64,000 bases of DNA, from the NCBI RefSeq assembly GCF_905475395.1, contig NC_058339.1, positions 75,730,520 to 75,794,519 of the forward strand, written 5' to 3'. The translations under genes were made by a program, and so were the position numbers. This stretch comes from Chrysoperla carnea. Its lineage: Eukaryota; Arthropoda; Insecta; Neuroptera; Chrysopidae. The notes beneath the pieces are model-generated. The model did not search any database. It worked only from the letters and a program-made list of their open reading frames with translations, and was not told where the DNA came from. Positions 34,701-49,700 of this stretch are shown here, in pieces (within the stretch, counting starts at the first letter, position 1; every line of letters begins with the position of its first letter).

Positions 34701-37700
34701 ATACGTCTAAATCTACTAGAATTTGTATTGACCCAGTCGAGATTACAAATGTATTAATTTATTTAAAAATATAGAAATAAAAATTGGTTTAAATTATTTG
34801 AGGTTTGACATTAGAGGTTATGTTAGTTGAATATAGAGGCGCTAACTAGTTGTAGGAAGATGAAGTTTTTATGTCAAATAATCTGTGACGCATGAAGGTT
34901 ATAAAGAAGGAGAAAGATCGCTATGTACTAAAGCATTAGCGCACCTGTCTGACCTGTCCCTGAAAATTTGTAGAATTTATAGTTCATTTTTAAGCCACCA
35001 GCCGCGCTGTCATCAAGAAGTAGTATCTGCGAAGTTAGCTGTTTATGAGTACAAGTAGATGAAGTTAGTTGCATAATGTACAAATTGATATATCATTTCA
35101 AATTAGCGCACAACAGCCCGCTTTTATTGATACTACTTAGCGGTCGCAGCGCCTCACTTATTTTATCTATATTTCGGGGACAATATTTTCTATAGCGATC
35201 GTTCTCCTTCTTATAAGCTTTATACTGTGACGAAAAAAAAAATCTTCATGACATCTAGTGACGAAAATGTAAAACAAAATTAGAGTGCAAGTATAATTTC
35301 ACTATGCAATTAAATTATTTTTCAATTATGTTGCAATTGCTTGAAGCCTTTTTTCATTTGAATTAAATGCAAATAAATTAAATTTTCATAACCATTTTCA
35401 TTCAAGATTCTGAATCATACTTTCATTTTCAAGCGTAATTCCAAACATTTTTTTTAATTATTAAAACCACAGATAAAAATTTATCATTTTGTATTTATGA
35501 TTCATTTAAACCATGCTGAGTATCCACATTTGAATTAATGATAAAATTATGAAATTAAATTATTCTAAAAAATCCTACATACAAATTTTGTCAAACCTTA
35601 AACGGAATTTCATGTCATTAAATGTTTTAATTAATATTATAAACGGAAAAACCTTATTTGAAAAAAATTCTTTAAATACCTAATTAAATTAAGCCAACGC
35701 CAACTAAACCGATTTTGATGATTCTTTTTTTAGTGACAAATTACTTAGTGAACTTCAGATCACAAAAAATCACAAAAAATGTTTAACAAAAAGAAAACCG
35801 ACTTCAAAAGAAAAACTTTTCCAAAACAAATTAATAGGCACTAAAAAGTAACAACATAACGATAATATAATGTAGTTAAAATTATTGTTATTTTTGGAGT
35901 CGATGTCAGCCAAGGAAACAACTCTGACAGAATAGTTTGCTACGTTAGCTTGGCTGACACCGACTTCAAAAATAACAATAATTTTAACTACATTATATTA
36001 TCGTTATGTTTTTACTTTTTAGTGCATATTAATTTGTTTTGGAAAAGTTTTTCTTTTGAAGTCTATGGCACGCCATTTTACTATTTAATAGACTAATTTT
36101 TATCGAGAAAAAAATTAATTAATTATTTTTTTTCAATCAGAAATTTTATATTTTATATTTTATATTTTGTAAAATAAATCCTAGTAAAAGAGAGATTGAT
36201 ATAAGATAAGATGAGAAAAGAGAGATGAGAATTAAAATTATGATGATAACATAATAAAAATGTATTATTATTATGTATCATCATAATAATAATGTATTAT
36301 TATTATGATGATACATAATAATAATACATTTTTATTATGTTATCATCATAATAAAAATGTATTATTATTATGATGATACATAATAATAAATCAGTTAATT
36401 TTATTTGAATTAGATTAAAAAAAATGATTGAATTAAAATTATGTACATAATGGAAATAGAGAATTAAAATTATGTACATAATAAAAATGATTGAATTAAA
36501 ATTATGTACATAATGGAAATAGAGAATTAAAATTATGTACATAATAAAAATGATTGAATTAAAATTATGTACATAATGGAAATATAGCGCACGCCGTTTT
36601 ACTATTTAATATGAATTAAAATTATGTACATAATAAAAATGATTGAATTAAAATTATGTACATAATAAAAATGATTGAATTAAAATTATGTACATAATGA
36701 AAATGATTATTATTATGATGTTAACATAATAATAATGTATTATTATTACGATCATTTTTTTTCGGACATTAAATAGTAAAATGGCGTGCCATAGAAGTCG
36801 GTTTTCTTTTTGTTAAAAGTTTTTTTTTTCTTTTTGAAAGAGATGAAAAAATCTCGAGTTAATCATATTAGTATAATATTTTAATTGCTCTTATCAAATT
36901 TTCTTATCATAATTGTGAACGCTATGTCATCAATATAAATATAATAATGTGTATACCTACCTACATCAATTAATTATTCTTATCAATAATTAATATTAAT
37001 AATGTTATTAACAATTATTGAGGTAATTTTGTGTTAATATTTCCAATTTCGTCATAAAAAAATTTTTTTTACTCGTCTGTACTTTGTTTAAGCATTCTGC
37101 ACATGCGTTAAATATTCTTTAACTTTGTAAATCATAACCTCTACATAACTTGATATTTTATTTTCTAGTGAACTTGAGAGTGAAAATATTAGAGCAGAGA
37201 AAAAATCTAAACAATTTAAATTCATTTTAATTAATTTCACCAAATTTCGATCACAATTTTTTTTTATTGCGTACACTAACGAAAGTATTCGAGCAGAGCC
37301 GAAAGTGAATATTTTTTGAATACGCTTTTACTCTCGTGATGAGAGAAATTCTTACAATTTTGGAAGGACTTGAACAAATATATCTAAAAGAACTGAAGAT
37401 AGGTTGAAATAATCTGAAAAATTCGTAATTCGAAAATAGATAAAATTATATGCAGATAGAAAAAGTTTTAACCACATGAAAAATAAGAGTTATTTATGTT
37501 TTAAAACGAGCGTGAGCAAAATGCTCATAACGCGAGTGCTGACGGGTTAAATTTAAAAAGTATAATCCTATCAAAATAATTTTAAATGATGCTATTCTTC
37601 AGTATGCGAAACACGAACTAAATGGCGATTCTCAAAACATGAAAAGGATTGTTTTTTTCTTTACCTTGATTTCTTCCTCCATGGTTCTCCATTAAGAGCG

Positions 37701-40700
37701 CTTGTACTTCAAAATTAAACAAATAATAAGTCTTGTATAAGAGACCAGAAAAATTGGCTTAAATTAATTTATTCAGAAAAATTGGCTAAATTAATTTAGA
37801 ACTCCGATGTTTCTACCATTTCTGGTAGACGTTGTTTTTGTGATCCTCCATTTTTTTGAGTCTTGCCTGCACAGTTTCCTGCTGTTACTCCAGTGGTTAT
37901 ATAAATCCTCCATAGGTTCTTCTTATGATTCCTTGATTTGCGAGACATTTTTCTATCGACTTTGTTGTGTCTAATTTTATACGTCTTATAATTTTTATCT
38001 TCGTTTAATGTGAATGTCAAGAGAATCTTTTATCATTGTTATTGCAACCCGAGGTCATTTTAAATCATATTCCCCCCAGCTGCCAGATATCATGTTTGTG
38101 TATTTTCAAAACACACATCGCAATAATGTTTCAACGCATTAGACACAGACACTGAATAAAATCATGACCTATTATGGCAACACAAATGTAGGTGCGGTAA
38201 AACTTTTAGGTTATGTTTACCAAACAAACTGACAAAAACAATTTTTTTTAATGAAATGACAACGTAATAGTATTTTTTTGTTTATGAGATAATCTTTCTC
38301 ATGCAAACGCGTGCCATAAATTTTTTGTGATAATCTTAAGTGTGCTTATAAAAATATTTGTATACATTTTTTAAAATTATAAATACATTTAGGTCTAGTG
38401 CCTAGCCTAGTATTTGTCAGTCATTTCAGAACGGTAGGGATTTTGGGGGGAACGAATGTCTTGATCATGTCTAATAGAGTTGCCATCTCATAGTTGCGGG
38501 TAGTCGCGAGATAAATCAGTCGAGAAACACCTTTAACGTTATATATGTTATTGGCTTTCTTCTCAGCACCTTTCGTTTGATACCCATATCCTTACGTGAA
38601 TGTAGTTCACCATCTTGGATGGTCCGCCATATTGAATTTAGAATGAAGTCTCTTAGCTAACCATGTATTGTCATTCAAACCAAATGTGTATGCGAAAATT
38701 TCAGCCCAATCGGTTGAGGATAACTGTTTTAAAATTCAGCTGCCAGATTTAATCCGAACAAACATACATATAGTGCAGTTAAAGATGTTACAAATAAAAG
38801 AAAATGAAAGAATCCACTCGCATTTTACTAAAACCTCATAGAATGTGTTTTTAGATGTCAAATATTATTAGTAACGCATGAGTAAGAGGTGCAAATGGTT
38901 CTATTTGTTAATAAACAATAAATTGTTAATTCAATGAAACGGTTAATGTTAAAGTTGACTAACAAAATTAATAAATAGACAACTTGAATTACGTATAACT
39001 TTATATAGATAATAGTTTTCGAGTATTTGACAAACACTTAACATTTACGTCACACAAGTTGCCTATTTACTAATTTTTTTAATGAACTTTAACATTGATC
39101 GTTTCATTGAATTAAAAACATTTGCGCCACTAACTTATGCCTTACTAATGATATTTGACACTTAAGAAACACATTTCATGAGGTTTTTACAAAATGCTAG
39201 CGGTTTCTTTTATTTTCCTTTATTAGCCGATTTTTGCAACTTTTACTAGCTTGTGTAAAAATAATCCAAATTCTATTAGTTTACGGATATCTTGCTTATA
39301 TCTTCTGATTTGAATATCGTCATGATCAAAATTTTTTCCAGCTGCTTAAGTACCTCGTTTGGTTCTTGTCATACATTTTTCTCGTTTCAATAATTATATT
39401 TTGTTTGTTTATTTGTTTTTTTGTTTTTTTTTCATATAAATAATAATAAGACAATAAATTGGTTAATAAAAAAAAAAAGAAAACAACATTTTGTAATTTT
39501 TCCTGGGCTTGTTTATTTGTTTTGATGATGAATTGATGGAAATTAAATAATAATAATAATAATTTACCTTTTTCTGTGCATAGATATAATTATGTTATTG
39601 TTTTGCCTTACAAAAATAAAATTATATAATAATGTTTTTAGAGACTTTATTTGAATACAAAAATAGATAAACAATTATATTTTATTAATGTAAAAGGGAT
39701 GTTATCACTAATTGTAAATTCATGTAAAATTATATTAATCGTAGTACAGACGTCATTTTAGCCAGGTTCATGAAAACATGCTCATATACATGTACACAAT
39801 TTGTAACAATAGTCGTGTTATTGTACATAATACTTAGGCGTAGTGTGTATACTTCTGACTACAGAGAATTTTTTTTTCTGCATTAAATTACAGGAGTTAT
39901 TCTTTTATTTAAATAGGTTCAGTATCACGTACTGAATGTAAATGCACAAAATCCTTACAAAAATAGGCGGGGGAAGTGCCTCCATTTTAAGGAAAACCGT
40001 TTTAGGCTATATCTCCATAACCGTGCACTTTAGATCAAAAATGATAAGCTTTTACTGTAGATAATTAAATTGCCTACCTTTTTTATAAACTAATTTTTTT
40101 TGTATCGCTAACCGTTTATTACTTATACGATTTTGACGATTTACTTATTGACTATTTGACCGATATGCCCTCTAATATTTGTTTAAACATGAAAATGATA
40201 ATAACTGAACTTTTAAATCTAAAAATCTCCTAAAACATTTACTTTAAAATGGTTGAATTTACCTTTATATGAAACAAATAATGAAAAAATCAGTTCTTGT
40301 ATTGAATTCTGGAGGAATTAGGAAGTTGATATGAAAATAGACGATATTTTGTTTACTATTTTCGATGTTTGATAACAGCAAGAATTTTATTTTATAAATT
40401 TTTATTATTTTTTTATTGAAATTTCTCATTGTCCCTTTTTCATAATTTAATATTGATGTTTTGTTATTCAGTTAAAAAAAATCCTGTATAAAATTATATA
40501 CAAGGCCATTCAACTAGAAAAAACTACAAAATGCGCTTAAATATTTACACATGTTTAAAATTTTTTTTTCTTTGTACTATCCCATATTCTTTAGTTGAGC
40601 AAACAATCAATAATTCACCTTATCGCACATTAATTCAAGGATTTTAGCTATGTTTCTTGGGTAAAAGTTTTCCTCCACAACTTGTTATACTAACTGGTGC

Positions 40701-43700
40701 CTAATTTGAAGAACGCAAGACCCCCCTAAAGCAGGGGTGGCGAACCTTTAGATATATATCACTAAACTAATAATAATAAACTTTAAAATAAAACGAAAGT
40801 TCGTAGGATCACTCGCATTCGCTCGTAATATAATACTTCATACTGAACTTTGTGATCGGTGGCGTGCCCAAAATGCTCAATGGCAAACGTGCCACAGGTT
40901 CGCCATCCCTGCCTAAGGTATTGGCAAGGTCCTTAATATAAAGAACGCATTCTCTAGGTTTTTAACCTTTTGTTTTCGACTTGCTTTGATTTTCGACATC
41001 CACATTTTTGCAAAATTCGGTAAACAAGTGAAATATACAAAATTAAAAAAGCCCTCGATAAATTTTTCGGGTATGAAACCCTAAATTCGTATTTGAAACA
41101 TATCTTAGAATACTTCCCACTATTTTCCTTAGAGCCTTCTTCAAACTGAACAGATTTTGAGGATCATGGCCTATTTTTTAGTTGTTCCGGGTACGGAACC
41201 CTATACTCGCCCTAGAAACATAGCTAAGGACACTCTTCATTATACTATCTTTTAAACGAAACAAAAAAATCAAAATCGGTTTATCCGTTTAGGCTCTACG
41301 ATGCCACAAACAGACAGACAGACACACACACATAGCGGTCAATGAAATTCACTAAAAATTGTTGTATTTAAGATAAAACAATGTAAATTACTGTTAATAT
41401 TATCACATTTGTTTTTTATCAAAATAATAAATTGGATTATTTATTTAAGGGGGGAATAATTTAATGAGGTCAGTAAATTCGTTGTAGGTCAGTAACACTT
41501 TATGACCTGGACTTCACATTTTTTAGGGGGGAATCGTTGATGCAATAATTAAATCTATGTATAGGTCAGTTACATTTCGATGTCGCGCCTGTTTGTTATT
41601 TGGATAAACAAATTATTTATGATAATTGATGTATTCCTTATTAAAAAATTGTGGATGGTTTTCTGTCATAGTGAATGATCAGTAGACGATGTAAATGTTT
41701 CAACAAAATGCAATATAATTAAAGCGTATATGTTTTGAATTCATTCATTAAACGTTTTCTGACGCTTCGTTTCGCTTGAGTTCTTTTACAGTCAAAGATG
41801 ATACTTGAAAATTGATAATGAATGGTTATTTGTTGCGTGTCTTGGTAAGATAAAATCTTAACATTATTCCGCGACCTATCAAGAAAAACAAGCACTTCAT
41901 TCTAAACTAATATAGTACGAAATGGATTTTTGCCAATCTGGAAAATGTCCTTGTTTGTCGGTTTAAAGGTCAAAATTTGATCTTTGATCATATTTCTAGA
42001 ACAAAAACAATGTGTTTCATAAGTCAAATACCCTAAATATCATAGTTAAACAAAACATTATCATTTTTACAATAAAGTAATAAATTTTCATTACGAAAGA
42101 AAAAAAATTGATAAGAAAAATGAAATAATAAAGACCACACATTAATTATTAAATATTTACATAAAAATTTTCCATTTATTGTGAAAATATCGTACAAATA
42201 TTTTTAAAAATATTTAAAATAATGTAGAAATTTTTTGTAACAAATATGCATTTTATTTATCTAAGAAAAATATTTACAAAACTATAATTTATATATTATT
42301 ATTATATAATTTTAAATATGAACAGGAAAATACCGGAAAATTGTATATATTATAAATGTGAAAGTAAGCATGTTTGTTTGTTTGTTTGTTTGTTACGCTT
42401 TCACGCTAAAACTAGCGAGAGGTTTTTAATGAAACTGTACAGCAATATAGCTGATATATCAGAATAACACATGAGATATAATTTATAAAGATATATTAAT
42501 AAAAAATTAAAAATTAATTTAATTTAACATTACCATAAATTACAGATTTCTGTAAAAATAGTCAATATAAAATATTTCACGGCCATCTTTTCTGATATAC
42601 TCAATGAATAAATACGACTATTATACATTTAAAAAAATAGAAAACCATACATATATTTTACTTGTGTAAAACAATCCTTACCATTATTTCGAGTGTTATA
42701 GAAAGGGGATAAGCGAGAGCAATCTTTATCAATCTTTACTTTTAAACCCAGCGAAGTGGGTGGGTATCACTCTTATTAATAATTCTACACTATAGTCGTG
42801 TGTTTTTACTATAGAATATAATAGGTAATAGGTACTATTATAACACAACCAAAAAAGTAGTGAACCATAGCTAAATTTTCCAAGGTTTTCCCATATTCAA
42901 TTGAAATGCAATGATACATTGTTTTCAAGTAGTAGGGTTTTTCCGTTATTAATCAGATGTTTTAAATTTTTTATGTTTACTATTTATTGTAAATTGTAGT
43001 AAATTTTATAAATAATTATTTGATCATGGAGAAAGTGCCAACGTTTCGATAATTTAATTGTATTTTTTCAAGCTCCTTAGCGAAGAACCAATCTCATGAT
43101 CAAGTGATTATTGAAACAAGTGAAAACAAACAGTTGACTGAGTTAATTGTTAAAATACCTTGTATAGAGAGTGCTGAATGTCAATGTTTGCATTATTTTT
43201 AATAAATTAGAAAAGTTTAAAAAACCAGTAACACTAATTTTCGCTCTCATGGGTAATCAGTGATGCTTACAAAAAAATGTTCCAAACAAAAGTTGTTAAT
43301 TTTTTATAAGGAACATTTTTTACATCAAATTTTCTCTCAATACATCAAATTTACTGTCTATCCTGGTATATGAGTGTATGATGTCATCAATTTGGTGGCA
43401 GTATTTTAATAGTTAAGTTTAAATTTTGATTCTTTCCCCCTTGGCAACTGCATAAAATGTCTAAATTGCATCAAAAGTTCATTAACAAATATACGCACAT
43501 CTGAATCTCTTTCTAATAAATTGAAAATCATTTATGTCCTTGCTATAATAAATTATGAATTATGTATAGAATATTATTTTTAGCGAATCCCCGAAGCAAT
43601 TGTAGCTATTGCTTTTGTACTGATGATAAAAATTTGAAAAATTTCTTCAAATGTTCATCGATCCCACCTAATAGATGTCAAAAAAGACCATCGTTAAAAT

Positions 43701-46700
43701 TTATATTTATGTATGTATGTGTATACCATAGGTAAAATCTTTGGTGTATACATATGTATCTATACGTTAATGTCTCTGTAAACTCTAGCGGTCGCAATTT
43801 AAGTCCGATGTGAATAAAATTTGGTATCAAGAAGGGTTTTGGTATTTGAAAGGCCAAGTTCGTTTATGAGAAAAATCTACAGATAAATAAGGGGTGGGAG
43901 GGGGTTTGCGCAAAGTACAAAATTTTGAATTATTTCAAAATATTTTTGTATTTTTTGAACAGATTTAAGCAAAAAAGTAATTTTTTTTCTAAACGTATAG
44001 TTTTCGAAATAAAAATTCTTGGAAAACTAAAAATGCAATATTCGATTTTAAGAAAAATGTGTATTTTTTTTTTTTTCAATAATTGAGGGAATTCGCTTAG
44101 CTAACGCAGCTCCTGCGCTACGAATTTTTTTTATTAATAATTAAATAATAAATATTTAAAAAAATTAGGTTATCTATGTTTCATTAACAAACACATTTCC
44201 TCTTAAATTAAATATAATATTCTTGATGACTACGCAATAAAAAGTCAGCAACTCAGTTTGTTTCAGCTGACAACAGTTTCTTTTTCATCATGATCTTACG
44301 CACGTAGTCACTTTTTATTCTTGTTAAATAAATCTTTTAATACCTCCTTTCTTCAATGATCAAATTAATTTATTACGGAGTGATTTTAAATTGAAATAAA
44401 TGAAGAATTTCTTTAATATTAAATGTATACATATTAATATCCCACCAAAAACATTCTGTAAAAAACTAGCCAAGTCTCGATGGAGCTGCTTGTTTATCTC
44501 TAAAAAGTAATGAAATCTAGACAAAGTCGTGCCAAGTCTAAGGTTCCTTATTGCGATTTCCTTATTATTATAGTTAATGTTGTGTGACTTGGCTGTGGAC
44601 GCACTAAGGAACCTTAGACTTGGCACGACTTTGTCTAGATTTTATTACTTTTTAGAGATAAACAAGCAGCTCCACCGAGACTTGGCTAGTTTTTTACAGA
44701 ATGTTTTAGGGGGATTTCACTTTTTTTGTAGAAACGTGGGCATATTGATTTATTTTTTAGGGTTACTTGGTACTCCAGGTCTTCGATTATCCTAGTTTTT
44801 ATAGTATTCCCTTTATGTGGCCATTAAACCCTAACTCTGTACCAAATTTCAGCTCTCTGAGTTTATGGGAAGTACTAGTTCTATTTTGATGATCATGAGT
44901 GAGTGAGTGTCATAAATGCGAAACTTTGCTTTCGCTTAACCTCGGAACTAAATGACCTACAGACTTGAAATTTTGAATTTTAAGAATGTGATTATAGCTT
45001 ACTGGATGACGGAAATTTCTGTGTTCTGGTTTTATCCAGAGATTCTCAAATAGGGGCTTGAAAATGCGGCGAAATAGTTCCAATAAAGGATGGTACGGCT
45101 TTGTTTGCTTCGCGCTCGACTTGGCGGAGGTACTACACAAGATAGGAACTTCTTAATCATTTTAAGTATACAAAAATGTACTAAAATGCTATTTTTTTAG
45201 TATAATTAATAAAAATGAAAAAGCCACTTATAAAATTTAAAATATTTGGGATTTTAACGTTCTTATTAAATTAAAATAAATTATGAAATTTTAATGAAAA
45301 CTTAATATTTACGAATTTATGAAGAAAAAATATTACCTTTAAGATACTGAAAGCTAAGACTAGTGTTGGCATCATACTCTAGTATTTTTATCATCAAAAA
45401 CAGTCAAATTTTTTTCCATCCCACCATATATCATCATTGTTTTCAAACCTCTCTGTACCTATAAGCTAACCAACTGTTACTTTCAATTTTTTTTTTAGTG
45501 CTGACCTAGAGATAATTACTTAATTCTTTGGAGAATAAAACTTAATTATACGAAATTTCCCATAAACCTCTCATCGGATATTGGCCTTAATTATTTTTTC
45601 AAAGAAAACGATAATGCATTTTTATATTTTGATCTTGAGTCAGTTTTTATTTTTTCCATGTAGAGATAAATTGTTTAAAATGATTTCTCGGAATCATTTC
45701 TGTTTTTTGATAATATGTAGAGTTGTCAGGCGGCAAAGTTCCGTATATAAACTAAAACTGATGGTTTCGATACAAAAATGATAGTTTTTAAAAAAAACTG
45801 AAATTAATTGAGTGTCAATTAATGAGTATTTAATTTTTTACATAAAAAACTTTTATCAATATTCCTGAAATTTTAAGCTTTAAAATCATAACCAAAATTT
45901 AGAACTTTACATAAAAATGAAAAATTTTTTTTAGTAAAACATTGACTTTGATACGTAATTTCTCCTAAATCGTACCGAAAATCGATATGAATTTTTCACA
46001 AAAGGCATATAAGATTAAAATTTCAAAATTTTGCGAGCATTTTCAGTTTTTCGGTATCGAAATATCTTAAACAAATTTTCCGTTTTCACAATTTTCATCT
46101 CGAGAAGTAAAATGTTCAAAAAACCCATTTTATTAAATATTTTGCAACGGTTGTTAAATTTTGTAAAGTCGACATTCGACTAAAAAATTCATGCTTAAAA
46201 GTTCAGAATGATTGAGAACAAGTTTTTGGTCAAAAGTCCATTGTAATGTTGATCGTTGGAGACCTATTGTCGCTAAAATTATCAACCATCTAAAAAAGTA
46301 ATTAGTTTCATTTTGTAAAAAAGAATAGTTTGAAAAATAGTATTATTTGATAATATATTATGCTTATCAGTTTTACGTAATAGTAATTATTTTACAATAA
46401 TGTTTACAGGTTGTGTGGTACATTATTTAAACATATTTTTTATTTATCATAATTATGTAAATATGATAAATATAAAAATATTATCGACCTTTAAAATCAT
46501 TAAAATGCAAAAAGATAATAAATATTTTAAAAAAAGCAATAGTACAGAATGGGACAGAGGATAGTGGCGTAGCGAGGGGTGAACAGGGGAATGCATCATG
46601 CCTCGGGCGCCACAGGGTCCGCAAAACAAAAAATTGATGAATAATTTTTATTTTTATTATAATTGATTTTTGGAAAATATATTTTTAGTTTAGTGTCTGT

Positions 46701-49700
46701 GTAATATAATAAATCTTACTTCATAAACAAAAAGGAACACTACTGTAATAATATATTAATAATAGAAATTTCACATCTTTTCTACTGGCAGGGCTGATTC
46801 GACCTGTGTCTGTCAGCACTTCTTTATGGCATCTACGCTTTGTGGTTACATAAATTATCGCTTTTCTATGATAAAATAATATGTTAGAAATGATCTTGAA
46901 TCTTTAGCGTCTGAACTAGCCGAAATTCGAGACAAGCTCGAACAAGCGAAGTCTCTTTATGAAAAATGGGATATTGATACAACCATACGTGTAAGAAGAC
47001 GCCGCAAAATGCCCAACGAATTGGTTAGAGATAAATTATAGGTATCTTTTGAACTAATTCTAGATTAATTCTAGATGATCATATATCTAGAGAAAATATA
47101 TAATAAATTTTTTGATATCTGGAGTAATTTTCAAAATATCGAAAATTTTGTTTAGATATTTAGCTTTCGATATTTCGAAAACCAAGGCAGATATCGAAAA
47201 ATTTGATTCTTATTTTTAGTCTAAATTTAAGAAGTTATAACAAAATTCATCAATACAAATAATTTCAACTGCAAATCTAAACTTGCCTTGGCGCTTGAAC
47301 TATTTTTTAAAAATTCAATATAAAAAAAATATCACTCTTAATGAAGGACTCTATATCTGTATTTATTTTTAAATTATTGATTAATTATTATTATGTTTAT
47401 TATTATATAAATATTATAAAATGACGTTTTACAAGGACTGTTTTACAATTAAAACCAAAGGTATACGAGGTTAAAAACTTTGTACTACTAAGTAAAGTGG
47501 TTAAGGATGTACGAGCGCCAGGTTAATTTTGGATAAAAGGCTTGTTTTTTTTTATTTGAACTAGGACTAAGTCTAAATTCATTTTGAAAATTTTAGGTGG
47601 CTTGCCCGATTATTTAAATAAATAAATCACTTCAAAAGTTGGCATATTTAAAAATGGTTTTATTTTAAAACGGTGGATGGATGATATACTTTCATAGATT
47701 TCTCCAAAACTAGTCGGTGAAAATTAAAAAAAAAAATTATCTTAATTAAATTTAAAACCTTAATAAATTATTGAAAACAAAAAACCCGTTCTGCCAGACT
47801 AATTAAGGATGTATGAGCACGGTAGTGGAGACACAAATTTAAAAAAAAAAATATTTTTTCAATTTTAATGGTGAATTATGTTATAACTTGTCAATATAAG
47901 ACAAAAAGTAAGAATAAAATTTTTCGATATCTGTAATAATTTTCAAAATATCAAAATATTTAATTATTTAGCTTTCGATATTTCGAAAACCAAGGCAGAT
48001 ATCGAAAAATTTTAGTCTTATTTTTCGTCTACATTTATGAAGTTATAACAAAATTCATCATCAAAATTGAAAATAAAGTACAAATAATTTCAACCACAAG
48101 TCTATATTTGCCTTGGCGCTCATACTACCTTAAATACCGTATGCACAGAAAAAACTTTGTCATGCAGCAAGCTGCATAAACAAAGTGCATTTCCTTTTAA
48201 GAATAATTGAAAAATAAATTTACACCTAGTGGGAAATCTAACTCAGGAATTTGGCTTGGGATCGGACATCAATCGCTCTATTTGAGAGCCAAATATCATA
48301 ACTAACAATTAATTTTTTTAATTTTAGTATAAGTAAAAAATTTATTGGCGTGGATGAGTTTTCAACTTATAATGTTCCACATGAGGAGCGGTCACCGTAA
48401 CCATAAGACCACGACCTCATTGAGAATACTGTTAATATTTCTAGATAATAAACTATAAAAAAAAGTGTCGATCGGCGATGTCGGACGCTTTTTGTGTCTA
48501 GCCCCAATCCGCCGAACGCGCAATAAAGAACTTTAAAACCGATTAAATTCACGCCCAGGCAAAAAAATGCCTACGATTTATAGTTTAAAAATAGATTTGT
48601 TGTTTTCATAAAAACAGTATTATTGTATAGGTTAGGCATGTGATGTGCTATTAAAAATTCATAAAAATTTTACCTTCAGTAATCATAATTGATTACTAAT
48701 TTATTTTAGCTGTGTATATTCACACGCTAGCAGCTGAACAATGATGCAAATAAATAAATCCATAATTGCAATACATACTGAAACACTTTGAGGCTTTAAA
48801 AATATTTTTTTAAGGTAATACGAGCGCCAAGGTATTTTTATACTTGTGGTTGAAATTATTTTGTTATTTTGTATTTAACTTCATGAATGTAGGCGAAAAA
48901 TAAACTAAATAATTAAACAAAATTTTGAAAATTACTTCGGTTATCGAAAAATTTGCTTTTTCCTTTTCGTCTTATATTTCATATTTTATTTTCTTCTCCT
49001 CTCATCTCAAGGCCCCAATTTCACGCCTTTATTTTTGTCAACCTTTCAGCACTTCATGTTGTTATAGTATAAAATTGCGTTATATGCTACCAGTGGCGCT
49101 TTGTGTTCTGTACACAACGAATATATCATAGAAATATTCTACGCGGTGATTTTAGCGTGTATTTAATTTTATTTACGCTTTAGCTTGTAAAAAACTATTT
49201 AAAAAATTCGGTAAGAAATACTTAACCACATGAAGACAAAAAACAAATTAATTTTACTATATTCAGGGAAAAAATGATTTTATTTTATAATAAAATTTAT
49301 TTGATACAGGCGAATAACTCAGATTCAGTTTGCACGTGGAAATACACATGTGCATTAGTTGTTTTTTAAAATACAAAGATTACGTAATTTACAGGTTCTA
49401 ATAAATGTTGAAAATTCATTAATTTTAATAAGCATTCTCTTTAATTCATAAAACTTGAGTAATTATCATAATAATTATGTTTATAAAACGTGGAATCACA
49501 TGTGGGTAAATAGAAGTAGTAGACCGGGAGATAAACGCTATTATCTTGATAAAAACCATTCTATTAAGATACAAATTAACAATATCATTGAATAATATTA
49601 ATTAATATTATATAGAATTAATTAAAAATAAATTTATGACGAAAGAGATGCGTAAACTAATGACTGAAAGAAAATTATCACCTGTTGACTTATTATAAAA

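Noticed and set aside
36303-36542. 79-codon frame rich in Ile, Tyr and Met
   Set aside because: It is a translation of the minisatellite and palindromes.
36430-36705. CRISPR-like array of repeats and spacers
   Set aside because: Repeat units vary in spacing, spacers are similar to each other and the setting is eukaryotic; it is a minisatellite.
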